A stretch of 64,000 bases of DNA from Clostridia bacterium (GTDB taxonomy: Bacteria > Bacillota > Clostridia > Christensenellales > Aristaeellaceae). Position numbers and translations under genes: made by a program. The notes under the pieces were generated by a model. The model was not told the origin of the DNA and ran no database searches. It worked only from the letters and a program-made list of their open reading frames with translations. Positions 43,480 to 52,116 of the stretch are shown here, in pieces. The stretch is from assembly GCA_017543905.1 (NCBI GenBank), contig JAFYFC010000043.1, positions 1 to 64,000 of the forward strand, written 5' to 3'. Each line of letters begins with the position of its first letter. Within the stretch, counting starts at the first letter, position 1.

Positions 43480-45172
43480 CCGCTTTGTCTCCTTGCGTCT
43501 TTGTCATAAGATAGCCCAGCGTCTCCTTGTCCGCGGTGCGCGCGTCCACCGTGCCGGTAATGCGTCCGGAATTGATCACCATTATACGGTCGCAGAGCCC
43601 CATCAGCACGTCCAGATCCTCGCCCACGAATATCACCGCCGTGCCGGTACATTTCTGCTCGTCCAGCAGGTTGTATATAAGATACGAGGAGTTTATGTCC
43701 AGTCCGCGCACGGGATACGCCGCCATGAGCACCTTAGGGGAGGAAGAAATCTCACGTCCCACCAGCACCTTCTGCACGTTTCCGCCGGACAGGCGCCGCA
43801 CGGGCGTGCGTATCGACGGGGTGATTATGCCCAGCTTTTTAATAAGCGTCTGCCCGAGCTTTTTGGGCTTTGAGCGGTTTACGAACACGCCTCTGCCCTT
43901 GCGGTAGCTTCTGAGCATCATATTGTCCGCTATGCCGATGCTGCCCACCAGCCCCATGCCCAGCCTGTCCTCCGGCACGAAGGAGAGCTTCACGCCCAGC
44001 TCGCGTATTTCGAGCGGCGTTTTGTCCCGCAGCGGCATTATCTCGTTTTCGTCGAAGAGTATCTGTTCGTCCCTGACGAGCTTTCGGACGCTTTTGCGGC
44101 TCATGCCCTTAAGACTTACGCGCGTGCCGTCCGGGTAATGGAATTTGCCCTGCGCGGCGAGCCTTCTGACCTGCGAGATTTTTTTATGGAAAAACGTGAC
44201 CGGTTTGTTTTCCTTGGGGTTTATAAAGGTGATGGTGCCCGTCTGAGGCCGTATGAGCCCCGCGATGCATTCGAGCATTTCTCTCTGTCCGCTGCCCGCG
44301 ATGCCCGCGATACCCAGCATTTCGCCGCCGCGCGCGGTGAACGACACGTCCTTAAGTATCTTTACGCCCTCCGGGTTCGTGTAGTCGAGATGCTCCACTA
44401 TTATGCGCGGCTTCGGATCGACCGGTTCGGAGCGCTTGATGTTGAGCGATATCTGTCTGCCCACCATCATGTTGGTCAGCTCCGCCTCGCTGGTCTCGGC
44501 GGTGTTCACCACGCCCACGTTTTCGCCCTTGCGCATGACCGTCACGCGGTCGGATACCTCCATTACCTCGTTCAGCTTATGCGTTATTATTATTATGGAT
44601 TTGCCGTCCGCGGCCATGCGCCTGAGTATCTCGAACAGACGCTTTATCTCCTGCAGGGTCAGAACCGCGGTGGGCTCGTCGAGTATAAGTATATCCGCGC
44701 CGCGGTACAGCACCTTGATTATCTCGACGGTCTGTTTCTCGCTCACGGACATATCGTATATTTTCTTTTTCGGATCTATGGAAAAACCGTATTTTGCGGC
44801 GATTTCGCTTACACGGCTGTTTACGTCTTTAAGATTGTCTTTTTTGCCGGCGTGAACGCCCAGCACTACGTTTTCTGCGGCGGTGAATATGTCGACCAGC
44901 TTGAAGTGCTGGTGTATCATGCCTATGCCGTGCTCGAAGGCGTCCCTCGGGGAACGTATGACCGCCTCGTGCCCGTTTATGAATATCCTGCCGTCGTCCG
45001 GGTAATATATGCCCGCGACCATATTCATCAGCGTGGTCTTGCCGCAGCCGTTCTCGCCCAGTATCGCGAGTACCTCGCCGTGATTGAGCGTGAGCGATAC
45101 GTTTTTGTTCGCCACGACCTTGTGACCGAAGCGCTTGGTTATGTTTTTAAGCTCGAGAGCGGGCGTCGGCAT
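43466..45172 (-). CDS. Nucleoside ABC importer ATP-binding protein with two NBDs (NupO/YufO-like)
   Basis: The 568-residue protein has two nucleotide-binding domains. NBD1 is standard: Walker A GENGCGKTT (~37), signature-like 'MSVSEKQTVEI' and Walker B 'ILILDEPTAVLT'. NBD2 is of the modified type: 'GIAGSGQREMLE' in place of Walker A (~280), signature LSGGNVQKV (~465) and 'VLMAAYPVRGLD' at Walker B, as in nucleoside importers. A large insertion in NBD2 (~305-390) is rich in Lys and Arg. It energises the uptake complex. GGGAGG precedes the ATG. Confidence 0.93.
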   Translation of the reverse strand: MPTPALELKNITKRFGHKVVANKNVSLTLNHGEVLAILGENGCGKTTLMNMVAGIYYPDDGRIFINGHEAVIRSPRDAFEHGIGMIHQHFKLVDIFTAAENVVLGVHAGKKDNLKDVNSRVSEIAAKYGFSIDPKKKIYDMSVSEKQTVEIIKVLYRGADILILDEPTAVLTLQEIKRLFEILRRMAADGKSIIIITHKLNEVMEVSDRVTVMRKGENVGVVNTAETSEAELTNMMVGRQISLNIKRSEPVDPKPRIIVEHLDYTNPEGVKILKDVSFTARGGEMLGIAGIAGSGQREMLECIAGLIRPQTGTITFINPKENKPVTFFHKKISQVRRLAAQGKFHYPDGTRVSLKGMSRKSVRKLVRDEQILFDENEIMPLRDKTPLEIRELGVKLSFVPEDRLGMGLVGSIGIADNMMLRSYRKGRGVFVNRSKPKKLGQTLIKKLGIITPSIRTPVRRLSGGNVQKVLVGREISSSPKVLMAAYPVRGLDINSSYLIYNLLDEQKCTGTAVIFVGEDLDVLMGLCDRIMVINSGRITGTVDARTADKETLGYLMTKTQGDKADGSN

Positions 45173-45216
45173 ATGTGTGTTACCTCCCGTAAACGGAATG
45201 GCTTATAAATAATATG

Positions 45217-45245
45217 CGAGGAGCGGGCAGAAGCCGCGCTCCTCG
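45217..45245 (-). promoter_or_regulatory. Intercistronic hairpin between binding-protein and ATPase genes
   Basis: CGAGGAGCG (45217-45225) pairs with CGCTCCTCG (45237-45245). No T-run follows on the minus strand, so it more likely stabilises or partly terminates the binding-protein mRNA, giving more binding protein than transporter. Confidence 0.6.
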
Positions 45246-45264
45246 GAACGGTTATATTTAAAAA

Positions 45265-46458
45265 TCAGAACTTTGCGTTCAGCAGCTGGATGCCGTCGAT
45301 CTGAATGTCGAAGTACGGCGCGGAGCGGTACTCGCTCTCATGGAAGTAACCCTCGGAAATAGCCTCGGTGTCCTTCGCATATTCGGGATCGTCGTCGACG
45401 TTGGCCATATAGCTGTCAAGCTGCATGCCGCCCACGGTGATGAAGCCTTCCCTGGCGGTATCGAACACGTGCAGCTCACCATTTTCGAACTGGGCCTTGA
45501 TTTCGGCGACCTTTTCGACGGTGCCTTTCGCAGCGGCGGTTTCGTTGATTTCGCTGAGCATGACGGAGCCGTCCGCGATGGTGCCGGTCCAGTCAGTGTC
45601 GATGGGCTCGCCGTTTGCTACGCAGTTAACGATGTACTCGAAGTAAGGCTCCCAGTTGATGCGGGAGGATACGATAAAGGTGTTGGGGCAGCTCTCGACG
45701 GTGGAGCCGTTGTAGGATACGTTCGGGATGCCCGCGTTCTCACATGCGGTGGGAGCGCCCATGGAGTCGGCATGCTGGGAAATGAGGTCGCAGCCCGCAG
45801 CGATCAGCGCTTCGGCGGCAGCCTTTTCTTCCTTCTCGTCGTACCAGGAGCCGGTGAACTGCACCTTCATGATGACGTCTTCGCAAACGCTCTTGGCGCC
45901 CAGATAGAAGGAGGTGTAGCCGGAAACGACCTCGGCGTAAGTGAACGCGCCGACGTAGCCCATCAGCGGCACTTCGCCCTTGAGCTTGCCCTCGGCCTTG
46001 AGCTCTTCGAGCTTGAGTCCGGCGGCGACGCCCGCGAGATAACGGCCCTCGTAGATGGCCGCGAAGGCGTTATGGAAGTTAGGCAGGTCCTCGGTATGCG
46101 CCATGACGCCGGTGGCGTGGCAGAATTCCACGTTCGGATACTCCTCGGCGGCCTCGAGCATGTATTTCTCGTGACCGAAGGAATCCGCGAATATGATGTT
46201 GCAGCCGTCCTCGGCCAGCTCGCAGGCGGCCTCGTAGCAGGCGTTGCTTTCGTTGATGTTCTTCTTTACCACTACCTCGATGCCCAGCGCGTCGCGCGCC
46301 TCGTTTACGGCGTTAAGGAAGTTCAGGTCGTAGGTGGAGTCTTCGTCGTGCAGCAGGATGACGCCGAGCTTTACAGCCTTTTTGTCTTCCGCAGTCGTGA
46401 AGCCGATGCAGGCCAGCGCGAGCATGAGCGCAAGTGCCAGAGCAATAATCTTCTTCAT
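45265..46458 (-). CDS. BMP-family substrate-binding protein of the nucleoside importer
   Basis: The 397-residue protein has a signal peptide (MKKIIALALALMLALACIGFTTA) and a periplasmic-binding fold of the Bmp/Med type: 'VKLGVILLHDEDSTYDLNFLNAVNEA' start, 'NIIFADSFGHEKYMLEAAEEYPNV', 'NAFAAIYEGRYLAGVAAG' and 'GYVGAFTYAEVVSGYTSFYLGAKS'. The Cys in LALAC does not sit in a canonical lipobox, so lipid anchoring is uncertain. It captures the substrate, by family probably purine nucleosides, for the permease and ATPase encoded downstream. AGGAGG precedes the ATG. Confidence 0.93.
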   Translation of the reverse strand: MKKIIALALALMLALACIGFTTAEDKKAVKLGVILLHDEDSTYDLNFLNAVNEARDALGIEVVVKKNINESNACYEAACELAEDGCNIIFADSFGHEKYMLEAAEEYPNVEFCHATGVMAHTEDLPNFHNAFAAIYEGRYLAGVAAGLKLEELKAEGKLKGEVPLMGYVGAFTYAEVVSGYTSFYLGAKSVCEDVIMKVQFTGSWYDEKEEKAAAEALIAAGCDLISQHADSMGAPTACENAGIPNVSYNGSTVESCPNTFIVSSRINWEPYFEYIVNCVANGEPIDTDWTGTIADGSVMLSEINETAAAKGTVEKVAEIKAQFENGELHVFDTAREGFITVGGMQLDSYMANVDDDPEYAKDTEAISEGYFHESEYRSAPYFDIQIDGIQLLNAKF

Positions 46459-46497
46459 GTAGCAATCCTCCTAATATTTTCCCTCGGGAATGGCTGT

Positions 46498-46503
46498 ATT
46501 ATA
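46498..46503 (-). promoter_or_regulatory. -10 element of the nucleoside importer operon
   Basis: A perfect TATAAT on the minus strand, 40 nt upstream of the start codon. The best -35 at 17-nt spacing is the poor TTTATT, which would suit an activated or regulated promoter. Confidence 0.6.
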
Positions 46504-46551
46504 GCCCATTTCTTTAATACAATAAATGTTAATACGGGAAAGATGCGGTTA

Positions 46552-46607
46552 AATTCCGAACATTGACGCGTACGTGCGCTATCGCCGCACGTAAAAACCC
46601 GAACATT
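46552..46607. promoter_or_regulatory. Two PurBox-like sites flanking a hairpin, between importer operon and lysC
   Basis: AATTCCGAACATT (46552-46564) fits the Bacillus PurR box consensus AWWWCCGAACWWT at every position; AAACCCGAACATT (46595-46607) fits at 12 of 13. They are direct repeats 43 nt apart. Between them lies the stem TACGTGCG/CGCACGTA (46571-46593). The sites are upstream of the importer promoter. Regulation by a PurR is inferred. Confidence 0.45.
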
Positions 46608-46726
46608 ACGCGCCCGAAGTATAAAATGAACGCGAATAATCATTTTAATCTACCAAACTTAACTCTGGTGTGCTATTATGCGCATATTATCGTCAAAATG
46701 TAATTCTGTGTCTTTCGGAGGATTAA

Positions 46727-48039
46727 ATGGGCATAAAGGTTGCAAAATTCGGAGGCTCGTCACTTGCGGACGCCGCGCAGTTCAAAAAAGTAAAGGATAT
46801 ACTGCTTTCCGACCCCTCGCGCCGCTTCGCGGTTCCCAGTGCGCCGGGCAAGCGCTTTTCAAACGACGTCAAGGTGACAGACCTTCTGTATCAGTGCTAC
46901 AGGCAGGTCGAAAAGGGCGAGGACATGCAGGGCGTGTTTTCGCTGATAGAGCAGAGATACCGCGAGATCGCCTTCGAGCTCGCGCTGGATATCGACATAG
47001 ACGGTCTGCTCGACCAGACCTGCGCGGACATCCGCCGCGTCGCCACGCCGGACTTTGCCGCCAGCCGCGGCGAATACTTAAACGGCGTATTGCTGTCCGC
47101 GTATATGGGCTGGGATTTCATAGACCCGCGCGCATACATAAAGTTCGACAGGCAGGGCGTGTTCGCCGAGGACTGGACGAACGAGCTTTTGTCGAAGGAG
47201 CTTAAAAACCACGAATACGCGGTCATTCCCGGCTTCTACGGCTCCGTACCCAACGGCGAGGTGCGCACGTTCTCGCGCGGCGGCTCGGACATAACCGGCG
47301 CGGTGGTCGCGCGCGCGGCAGGCGCGGATATGTACGAGAACTGGACGGACGTGAGCGGCTTTCTGATGGCGGATCCCCGAATAGTCGAAATCCCCGCGAG
47401 ATACGCGAGCTCACGTACGCGGAGCTCAGAGAGCTTTCCTACATGGGCGCGACCGTACTGCACGAGGAGAGCATATTCCCCGTGCATAAGGCGGGCATAC
47501 CCACCAACATCAGAAACACCAACGATCCCGCGCATCCCGGCACTATGATACTCGACCGTACGCGCAGCGATATAAGCGGCGTGATCACCGGCATCGCGGG
47601 ACATAAGAATTTCGCGCTCATCTCTATCGAGAAGGCTATGCTGAACAGCGAAATAGGCTTCTGCCGCAAGGTGCTGCAGGTGCTGGAGGATTTCGACATC
47701 TCAATAGAGCACATGCCTACCGGAATAGACACCGTTTCCGTGGTAGTCGCGGAAAGCGAGATCAAGGACAGGCAGAGCGAGATCGTGCGCCGCATAAAAG
47801 AAGTCTGCCAGCCCGACCACATCGAGATAAGCGGCGGCATCGCCCTTATCGCCACCGTCGGCATCGGCATGGTCAGAAACCCCGGCACCGCCGCGCGGCT
47901 GTTTGACGGCTTGCACAAAGCGGGCGTGAACGTGCGCATGATAGACCAGGGCTCCAGCGAATTGAACATAATCGTCGGCGTGGACACGCCCGACTTCGAC
48001 AAGGCCGTGCGCGGCATATACGACGCGTTTAACGAATGA
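46727..48039 (+). pseudogene. lysC: Aspartate kinase, apparently frameshifted by loss of one A
   Basis: The N-terminal part has the aspartokinase site 'VAKFGGSSLADAAQFKKV' and 'RTFSRGGSDITGAVVARAAGADMYENWTDVSG'; the C-terminal part has the two ACT domains (from 'GVITGIAGHKNFALISIEKA' to the end). The two halves are in different frames. Joining works if GAAATCCCC at 47386-47394 had one more A (run 47388-47390), restoring 'DPRIVENPREIRELTYAELRELSYMGA' across the junction and a normal 437-residue enzyme. No degradation is seen elsewhere, so a recent mutation or a sequencing error is likely. Aspartokinase phosphorylates aspartate in the Lys/Thr/Met pathway. GGAGG precedes the ATG; the end overlaps the next gene by ATGA. 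Confidence 0.85.
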
Positions 48040-49388
48040 CACCTACAGCGCGCAGAGACCTGCTGAACCGGATACTCGTCTGTGTCTGTCTGGCGCTGCT
48101 TGCGTTTTTGTGCCTTTACAAATACCTGTACGACTTCACGACCGCGCTCACAGTGAGCGCGGACGTATGTCTGTTCGCGCTGGCGGGCGCGCGCTTTATA
48201 CCCGTATGGACGCGCGCGTGGAGCACGCGTCCGCAAAAGGAGCGCGCAAAACGGGCATGCCCCGCACGCTGCTGTGCCGCCGCGTTTTTGTGCGTGCTCG
48301 CGTTTCACGCGTGCCTGTGCGCGGCGAATTATATTTATCAGCTGAACATAAACGGCTTTGACGGCACATTCCTGGAAAGCCTTTGCAAGCTCGCCGACGC
48401 GTCAGACTCCAAGCACTATCTCGACATCGCCGAAAACTTCTACGTAAACGAGGGCAGCACCGACCGCATAGTTAGGCTCGTGTTTCTGCCGTTTTATCCG
48501 CTGCTTATAAAATGCGTAAGCTATATCACGCGCGATTACACGCTGGCGGCGGTCGTCGTTTCCGTTCTATGCTCCTGCACGGCCGGCACGTGCGTTTTCC
48601 GTCTCGCCGCGCGCGAATACGGGCAGAAGGCGGGCTTCCGCGCGCTCAGGTATTTCTGTCTGCTGCCGGGTGCGTTTTTCTATTTCACCGCGCTGACAGA
48701 GAGCGTGTTCGTGCTGGAAAGCCTGCTGCTTGCGTGCTTTCTGCAGGACAGGAAGTACCTGCCCGCGTGCGTGTGCGGCTGTCTTGCCGCGTTTACGCGG
48801 ACGGTCGGCATAATACTTATCGTGCCGGTTATGTTTCAGATGATTTCGGATATAATAAACAGCGATCGCAAAGCGCGGCGCGCGCTCGTCTGCGCGTGCG
48901 AGCTGCTCGTGATACCGCTGGGCTTTTTCGCGTATCTGTGCGTAAACAAATACGTCTCGGGCAGCTGGTTCAAATTTCTCGAATACGAAAGCGAGCACTG
49001 GCATCAGCACGTGGGCTGGTTTTTCGACACCGTAAGATATCAGACCCAGTACGCCGCAAGCTACCTGCAAAGCGGCAGCGTGCACGAGGCGTTCGGGCTG
49101 TGGATCGCCAATATCGCCGCGCAATTAGGCGCGCTTGCGGTTATGGCCGCCGGCATAAAGCGCGTGCGGCCCGCCTTCGGCGCGTATTTTATAGCGTATT
49201 TCGCGGTAGCTATGGGCGTAAGCTGGCTGCTCTCCGCCCCCAGATACCTGCTGACCTGCTTTCCCGTGCTGCTGGCTCTCACCCGCATGACGAGGCGCAA
49301 ATCCGTCGACGTCTCATTAAGCTTGCTGCTCGCCGCCGCGTCATGTGCGTATTTCTACGCCTACCTGAACGGGTGGATGGTGTACTGA
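48036..49388 (+). CDS. Multi-span membrane mannosyltransferase-like protein (PIG-V/Gpi18-like GT-C)
   Basis: The 450-residue protein has about ten hydrophobic segments. After the second comes a loop with 'LADASDSKHYLDIAENFYVNEG' (~125-145), the Asp/His-containing first-loop motif of GT-C glycosyltransferases; 'RLVFLPFYPLLIKCVSYI' and 'CLLPGAFFYFTALTESVFVL' are typical of the PIG-V/Gpi18-like bacterial family. It probably transfers a sugar from a polyprenyl phosphate donor on the outer face of the membrane. The ATG overlaps the aspartokinase stop codon. Confidence 0.8.
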   Translation: MTPTARRDLLNRILVCVCLALLAFLCLYKYLYDFTTALTVSADVCLFALAGARFIPVWTRAWSTRPQKERAKRACPARCCAAAFLCVLAFHACLCAANYIYQLNINGFDGTFLESLCKLADASDSKHYLDIAENFYVNEGSTDRIVRLVFLPFYPLLIKCVSYITRDYTLAAVVVSVLCSCTAGTCVFRLAAREYGQKAGFRALRYFCLLPGAFFYFTALTESVFVLESLLLACFLQDRKYLPACVCGCLAAFTRTVGIILIVPVMFQMISDIINSDRKARRALVCACELLVIPLGFFAYLCVNKYVSGSWFKFLEYESEHWHQHVGWFFDTVRYQTQYAASYLQSGSVHEAFGLWIANIAAQLGALAVMAAGIKRVRPAFGAYFIAYFAVAMGVSWLLSAPRYLLTCFPVLLALTRMTRRKSVDVSLSLLLAAASCAYFYAYLNGWMVY

Positions 49389-49528
49389 GGCGCAGGCCGC
49401 AGCGGGTCGGCTCGATCATCCGCTGCGGACGCCGGAAACGCGTAAAGAAGCGCGCGCCTGCGAAGAAGGCTACGATTTTATAAAGACAGGATAAGCAGCA
49501 AACCGTTCCATCTCTTTACGCTAAAGCG

Positions 49529-49553
49529 CGAGGGGCTGTCCGCCAGCCCCTCG
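49529..49553. terminator. Hairpin between convergent genes
   Basis: CGAGGGGCTG (49529-49538) and CAGCCCCTCG (49544-49553) form a perfect 10-bp stem with a 5-nt loop, between the mannosyltransferase gene and the end of the SH3 gene. T-runs are weak on both sides. Confidence 0.6.
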
Positions 49554-49600
49554 TCGATTTGTACTTTATGATTCTGCTTTGTTTCTTCTGCCCGTTTGGG

Positions 49601-50071
49601 TTACTTGTGTATCCATCCGGCTGCGCCGCGCAGGCTTACGACTATCCAGTCGCCTTCGATCTTCAGTATCGGCAGGATGACGTTTTTGTCAAGCAGGCCT
49701 ACCTTGGGCGCCGCGGTGCTGTTCCAGGCGTATACGGAGGTCTTCGCGTCCGTGCGGTACCATGCGGGATCGATCGTGATGTAGTCCGTGTTTACCCAGC
49801 CGGCCGGCGAGTTTTCGGAATCGCCGAGCACGCAGTATGCCCATCCGGTAGTCTGCTTCGTCACTATAATGTGGGTTCCGTATTTCAGGGTTTTGAGCGC
49901 CTTGGAGGAAGAGCTTGCGCTTTCACGCAGCGTGAGTTCCTCGCACAGAACCACAGCCTGAAGACCTATCTGACCCTGACCGTAAGCGGAGATCACTTCC
50001 GCCTGAACAAATCCGATGCTGCCGAATACTACCGTCATAATGAGAAGAACCGCCAGAATTTGCTTTTTCAT
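49601..50071 (-). CDS. Secreted SH3-domain protein
   Basis: The 156-residue protein has a signal peptide (MKKQILAVLLIMTVVFGSIGFVQA) and one clear bacterial SH3 (SH3_3) domain, residues ~40-95: 'LTLRESASSSSKALKTLKYGTHIIVTKQTTGWAYCVLG...AGWVNTDYI'. A second, weaker SH3-like half follows (~100-156, 'ILPILKIEGDWIVVSLRGAAGWIHK'). Such domains bind cell-wall peptides. AAAGGAGC precedes the ATG at 50071. Role unknown. Confidence 0.88.
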   Translation of the reverse strand: MKKQILAVLLIMTVVFGSIGFVQAEVISAYGQGQIGLQAVVLCEELTLRESASSSSKALKTLKYGTHIIVTKQTTGWAYCVLGDSENSPAGWVNTDYITIDPAWYRTDAKTSVYAWNSTAAPKVGLLDKNVILPILKIEGDWIVVSLRGAAGWIHK

Positions 50072-50315
50072 AATACTATATGCTCCTTTTAATAACTGTT
50101 GTTTTTTATCGTGCAGGTCGTTTGGCCTGACACCTCTTTATACGCCGGAATACAGAAGGTGGCAGCTTGCGGGCAAAGGATTTTGAACTTTTTTGAATTT
50201 TTCTTTGCCAAGGCAAACGCAGTGCCAAGACTGCGTCTGTTCCGGCAAACGAACGCAGTTGCCGCTAATCCGGCAAATGTATCCGGCGCACCGCTTCGAA
50301 ACCTGCCGTCCGTGC
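50072..50315. other. Gene-free leader region between divergent genes
   Basis: About 240 nt without a credible gene. A small CGCAGT/ACTGCG stem lies near 50218-50235 and related pieces such as GCAAACG recur nearby. A clear promoter for the minus-strand SH3 gene was not found. Confidence 0.4.
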
Positions 50316-50344
50316 TTGAAAGCTGCTTCGGTTTTTGGTATACT
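50316..50344 (+). promoter_or_regulatory. Promoter of the URO-D family gene
   Basis: TTGAAA (50316-50321) and TATACT (50339-50344), spacer 17 nt, about 100 nt before the start codon. Confidence 0.6.
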
Positions 50345-50441
50345 GCAAGCAGGCACATTGGCTTATACAATTCCAGAGCGCACAGCGACACGTTTCCGGT
50401 CGCACACTCAAAACGGCCGGACAGCACAGGCAGGTGGGAAA

Positions 50442-51584
50442 ATGACTTCGAGAGAACGGCTTTTGACGGTTATGCGCGGAGAGATGCCGGACTGCGTGCC
50501 GGCCAGCCCCGATACCTCAAATATGATCCCCGCGCGTATGACAGGTCTTCCCTTCTGGGATATTTATCTGTACCAGAAAATCCCGCAGTGGAAGGCGTAT
50601 ATCGACTGCGTAAAATACTTCGGTTACGACGCGTTCATGGACGGCTTCGTGCCCGTGCTGTTCGAGGAGCTGGGCGAAATAGACCGCGACGTGAAGGAAG
50701 CGATAGTCCTGCGGGACGAGGACAGAATCGTAAGCCGCAGATACAGAAAGGCAAACGGCAAGCTGTTCTGGGACGAAAAGGCGAACGTGTATTTCCGCTC
50801 GAATCCGCCCGTACGTGACGTAGACCCCGTCAAGGCGGGAGCGGATTTCATACCGAACCACTACGAGACCGTCGAGAAAACCGGGCCCTACGCCGGCATC
50901 GAGGGAGAAGAGCTTCTGCGCATCGCGAAAGACGAGCTCGGCGAGCACGGCGTGCTTGGCGTATGGTGCGGACGCACCACGTTCGTCACAAACGAGGAGC
51001 AGGTCTACGCGTACTACGACGATCCCGACGCCTTCGAAGAAGCGAGCCGCGAATACCTTAAGCGCATGGAAAAACGCTTTACGCGCCTTATGCAGATGAA
51101 AACGCGGCCGGATTTCATCTGCACCGGCGGCTCCGGCACGCTCGTGTTTCAGACCGTGGAGATGTTCCGCCGTCTGGGGCTGCCCGTGATGAAGCGGATA
51201 GCCGAACTGTGCCATGAGCACGGCATCCCCTCCCACGTGCATTCCTGCGGCCCTGAAAAGGAGCTCGTCAAAATCTGTCATGACGAAACGTGCCTTACGG
51301 TCATCGATCCGCTCGAGATCCCGCCTATGGGCAACTGCGATCTGAAGCAGATAAAGCAGCTCTACGGCGACAAGCTGGTGCTGAAGGGCAATCTGCACAC
51401 GACGAACGTGATGCTTCGGGGCAGCCCGGAGGACGTCGCGCGCGCCAGCCGTCAGGCGATCGACGACGCGGCCGCGGGCGGGCGTTTCATACTTTCCACC
51501 GGCGACCAGTGCGGCAGGGACACTCCCGACGCAAACATATTCGCCATGGTCGAAACCGCGCGCACGTACGGCAGATACCTATAA
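50442..51584 (+). CDS. Uroporphyrinogen decarboxylase-family protein (MtaA/CmuA-like methyltransferase group)
   Basis: The 380-residue protein has the URO-D barrel: it starts with 'MTSRERLLTVMRGEMPDCVP', the usual opening of this family, and has 'HVHSCGPEKELV' (~267), a H-x-C motif that in MtaA-type methyltransferases binds zinc, plus the closing 'FILSTGDQCGRDTPDANIFAMVETAR'. Heme-synthesis HemE lacks this H-x-C, so a corrinoid methyltransferase-like role is more likely; no corrinoid protein gene is adjacent. The ATG at 50442 follows AGGTGGG. The reading frame extends upstream but across the promoter. Confidence 0.82.
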   Translation: MTSRERLLTVMRGEMPDCVPASPDTSNMIPARMTGLPFWDIYLYQKIPQWKAYIDCVKYFGYDAFMDGFVPVLFEELGEIDRDVKEAIVLRDEDRIVSRRYRKANGKLFWDEKANVYFRSNPPVRDVDPVKAGADFIPNHYETVEKTGPYAGIEGEELLRIAKDELGEHGVLGVWCGRTTFVTNEEQVYAYYDDPDAFEEASREYLKRMEKRFTRLMQMKTRPDFICTGGSGTLVFQTVEMFRRLGLPVMKRIAELCHEHGIPSHVHSCGPEKELVKICHDETCLTVIDPLEIPPMGNCDLKQIKQLYGDKLVLKGNLHTTNVMLRGSPEDVARASRQAIDDAAAGGRFILSTGDQCGRDTPDANIFAMVETARTYGRYL

Positions 51585-51585
51585 A

Positions 51586-52027
51586 GCAAAGCTTCGATCG
51601 AAATGAAGCGTTGCTTCATTTCGATCGGGTTGGTTTTCTGCAGCTGAATAAGGTTCTTGGTTAAAACGTCAGGCGTTCAGCAGATTACGTAACTGGTTTT
51701 GCAGTTTTTGCTGAAATCTCTGCGGAGATTTCCGGGCGCAAGGCGCACCGCCTCAAATCGCAGATTTGAGCCGATGCGTCCCGCCGAAGGCGGGATTGAT
51801 TTGCCAATGGCAAATCGACCTCAAATTGTAAGGAAGCGATTATTTGCTCCGGTCGTCTTCGCTGCGCTTCGCTCGACTTCGCAAAAATCGCTCCTCGCGG
51901 CGTACGAGGTCAACTTGCCTGCTGGCAAGTTGATCCCGCTATGCGGGACGCTTTGGCTCAAATAGAATTTGAGACAAAGCGCCTTGCCGCCGCTGCGGAA
52001 TGAAATTGGAGGGGCAAGCCCCTCCAA
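51586..52027. repeat. Structured dispersed repeat, copy 2 (hairpin cassettes plus conserved core)
   Basis: This copy starts 2 nt after a stop codon, as copy 1 does. The first stem is CGATCGAAATGAAGC (51595-51609/51613-51627, loop GTT), core A is 51628-51712, and the next stem is GAAATCTC/GAGATTTC (51713-51732). Then come extra small stems absent from copy 1: CTCAAATC/GATTTGAG, TCCCGCC/GGCGGGA and GATTTGCC/GGCAAATC (about 51751-51816). Core B (51828-51905) follows, then CAACTTGCC/GGCAAGTTG, TCCCGC/GCGGGA, CTCAAAT/ATTTGAG, and a terminator-like TTGGAGGGGC/GCCCCTCCAA (52006-52027). Stems shared with copy 1 differ at paired positions, so pairing is preserved. The remaining 52028-52116 holds nothing I recognise. 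Confidence 0.85.
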
Positions 52028-52116
52028 ACAACCCCTTGGGCTTGTGCGCTTCGCTTAAGCCCGCGGGTTCAGTACTTCCGCAAGCAGCCCCTTTTGTTGT
52101 TTTACCGATAACTGTT

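Noticed and set aside
46608-46726. Lysine riboswitch ahead of aspartokinase
   Set aside because: The leader is too short and lacks the conserved lysine-aptamer elements; a clear promoter there was not found either.
47380-47400. Programmed ribosomal frameshifting in aspartokinase
   Set aside because: There is no slippery heptamer and no known precedent in this family; a single-base deletion explains it more simply.
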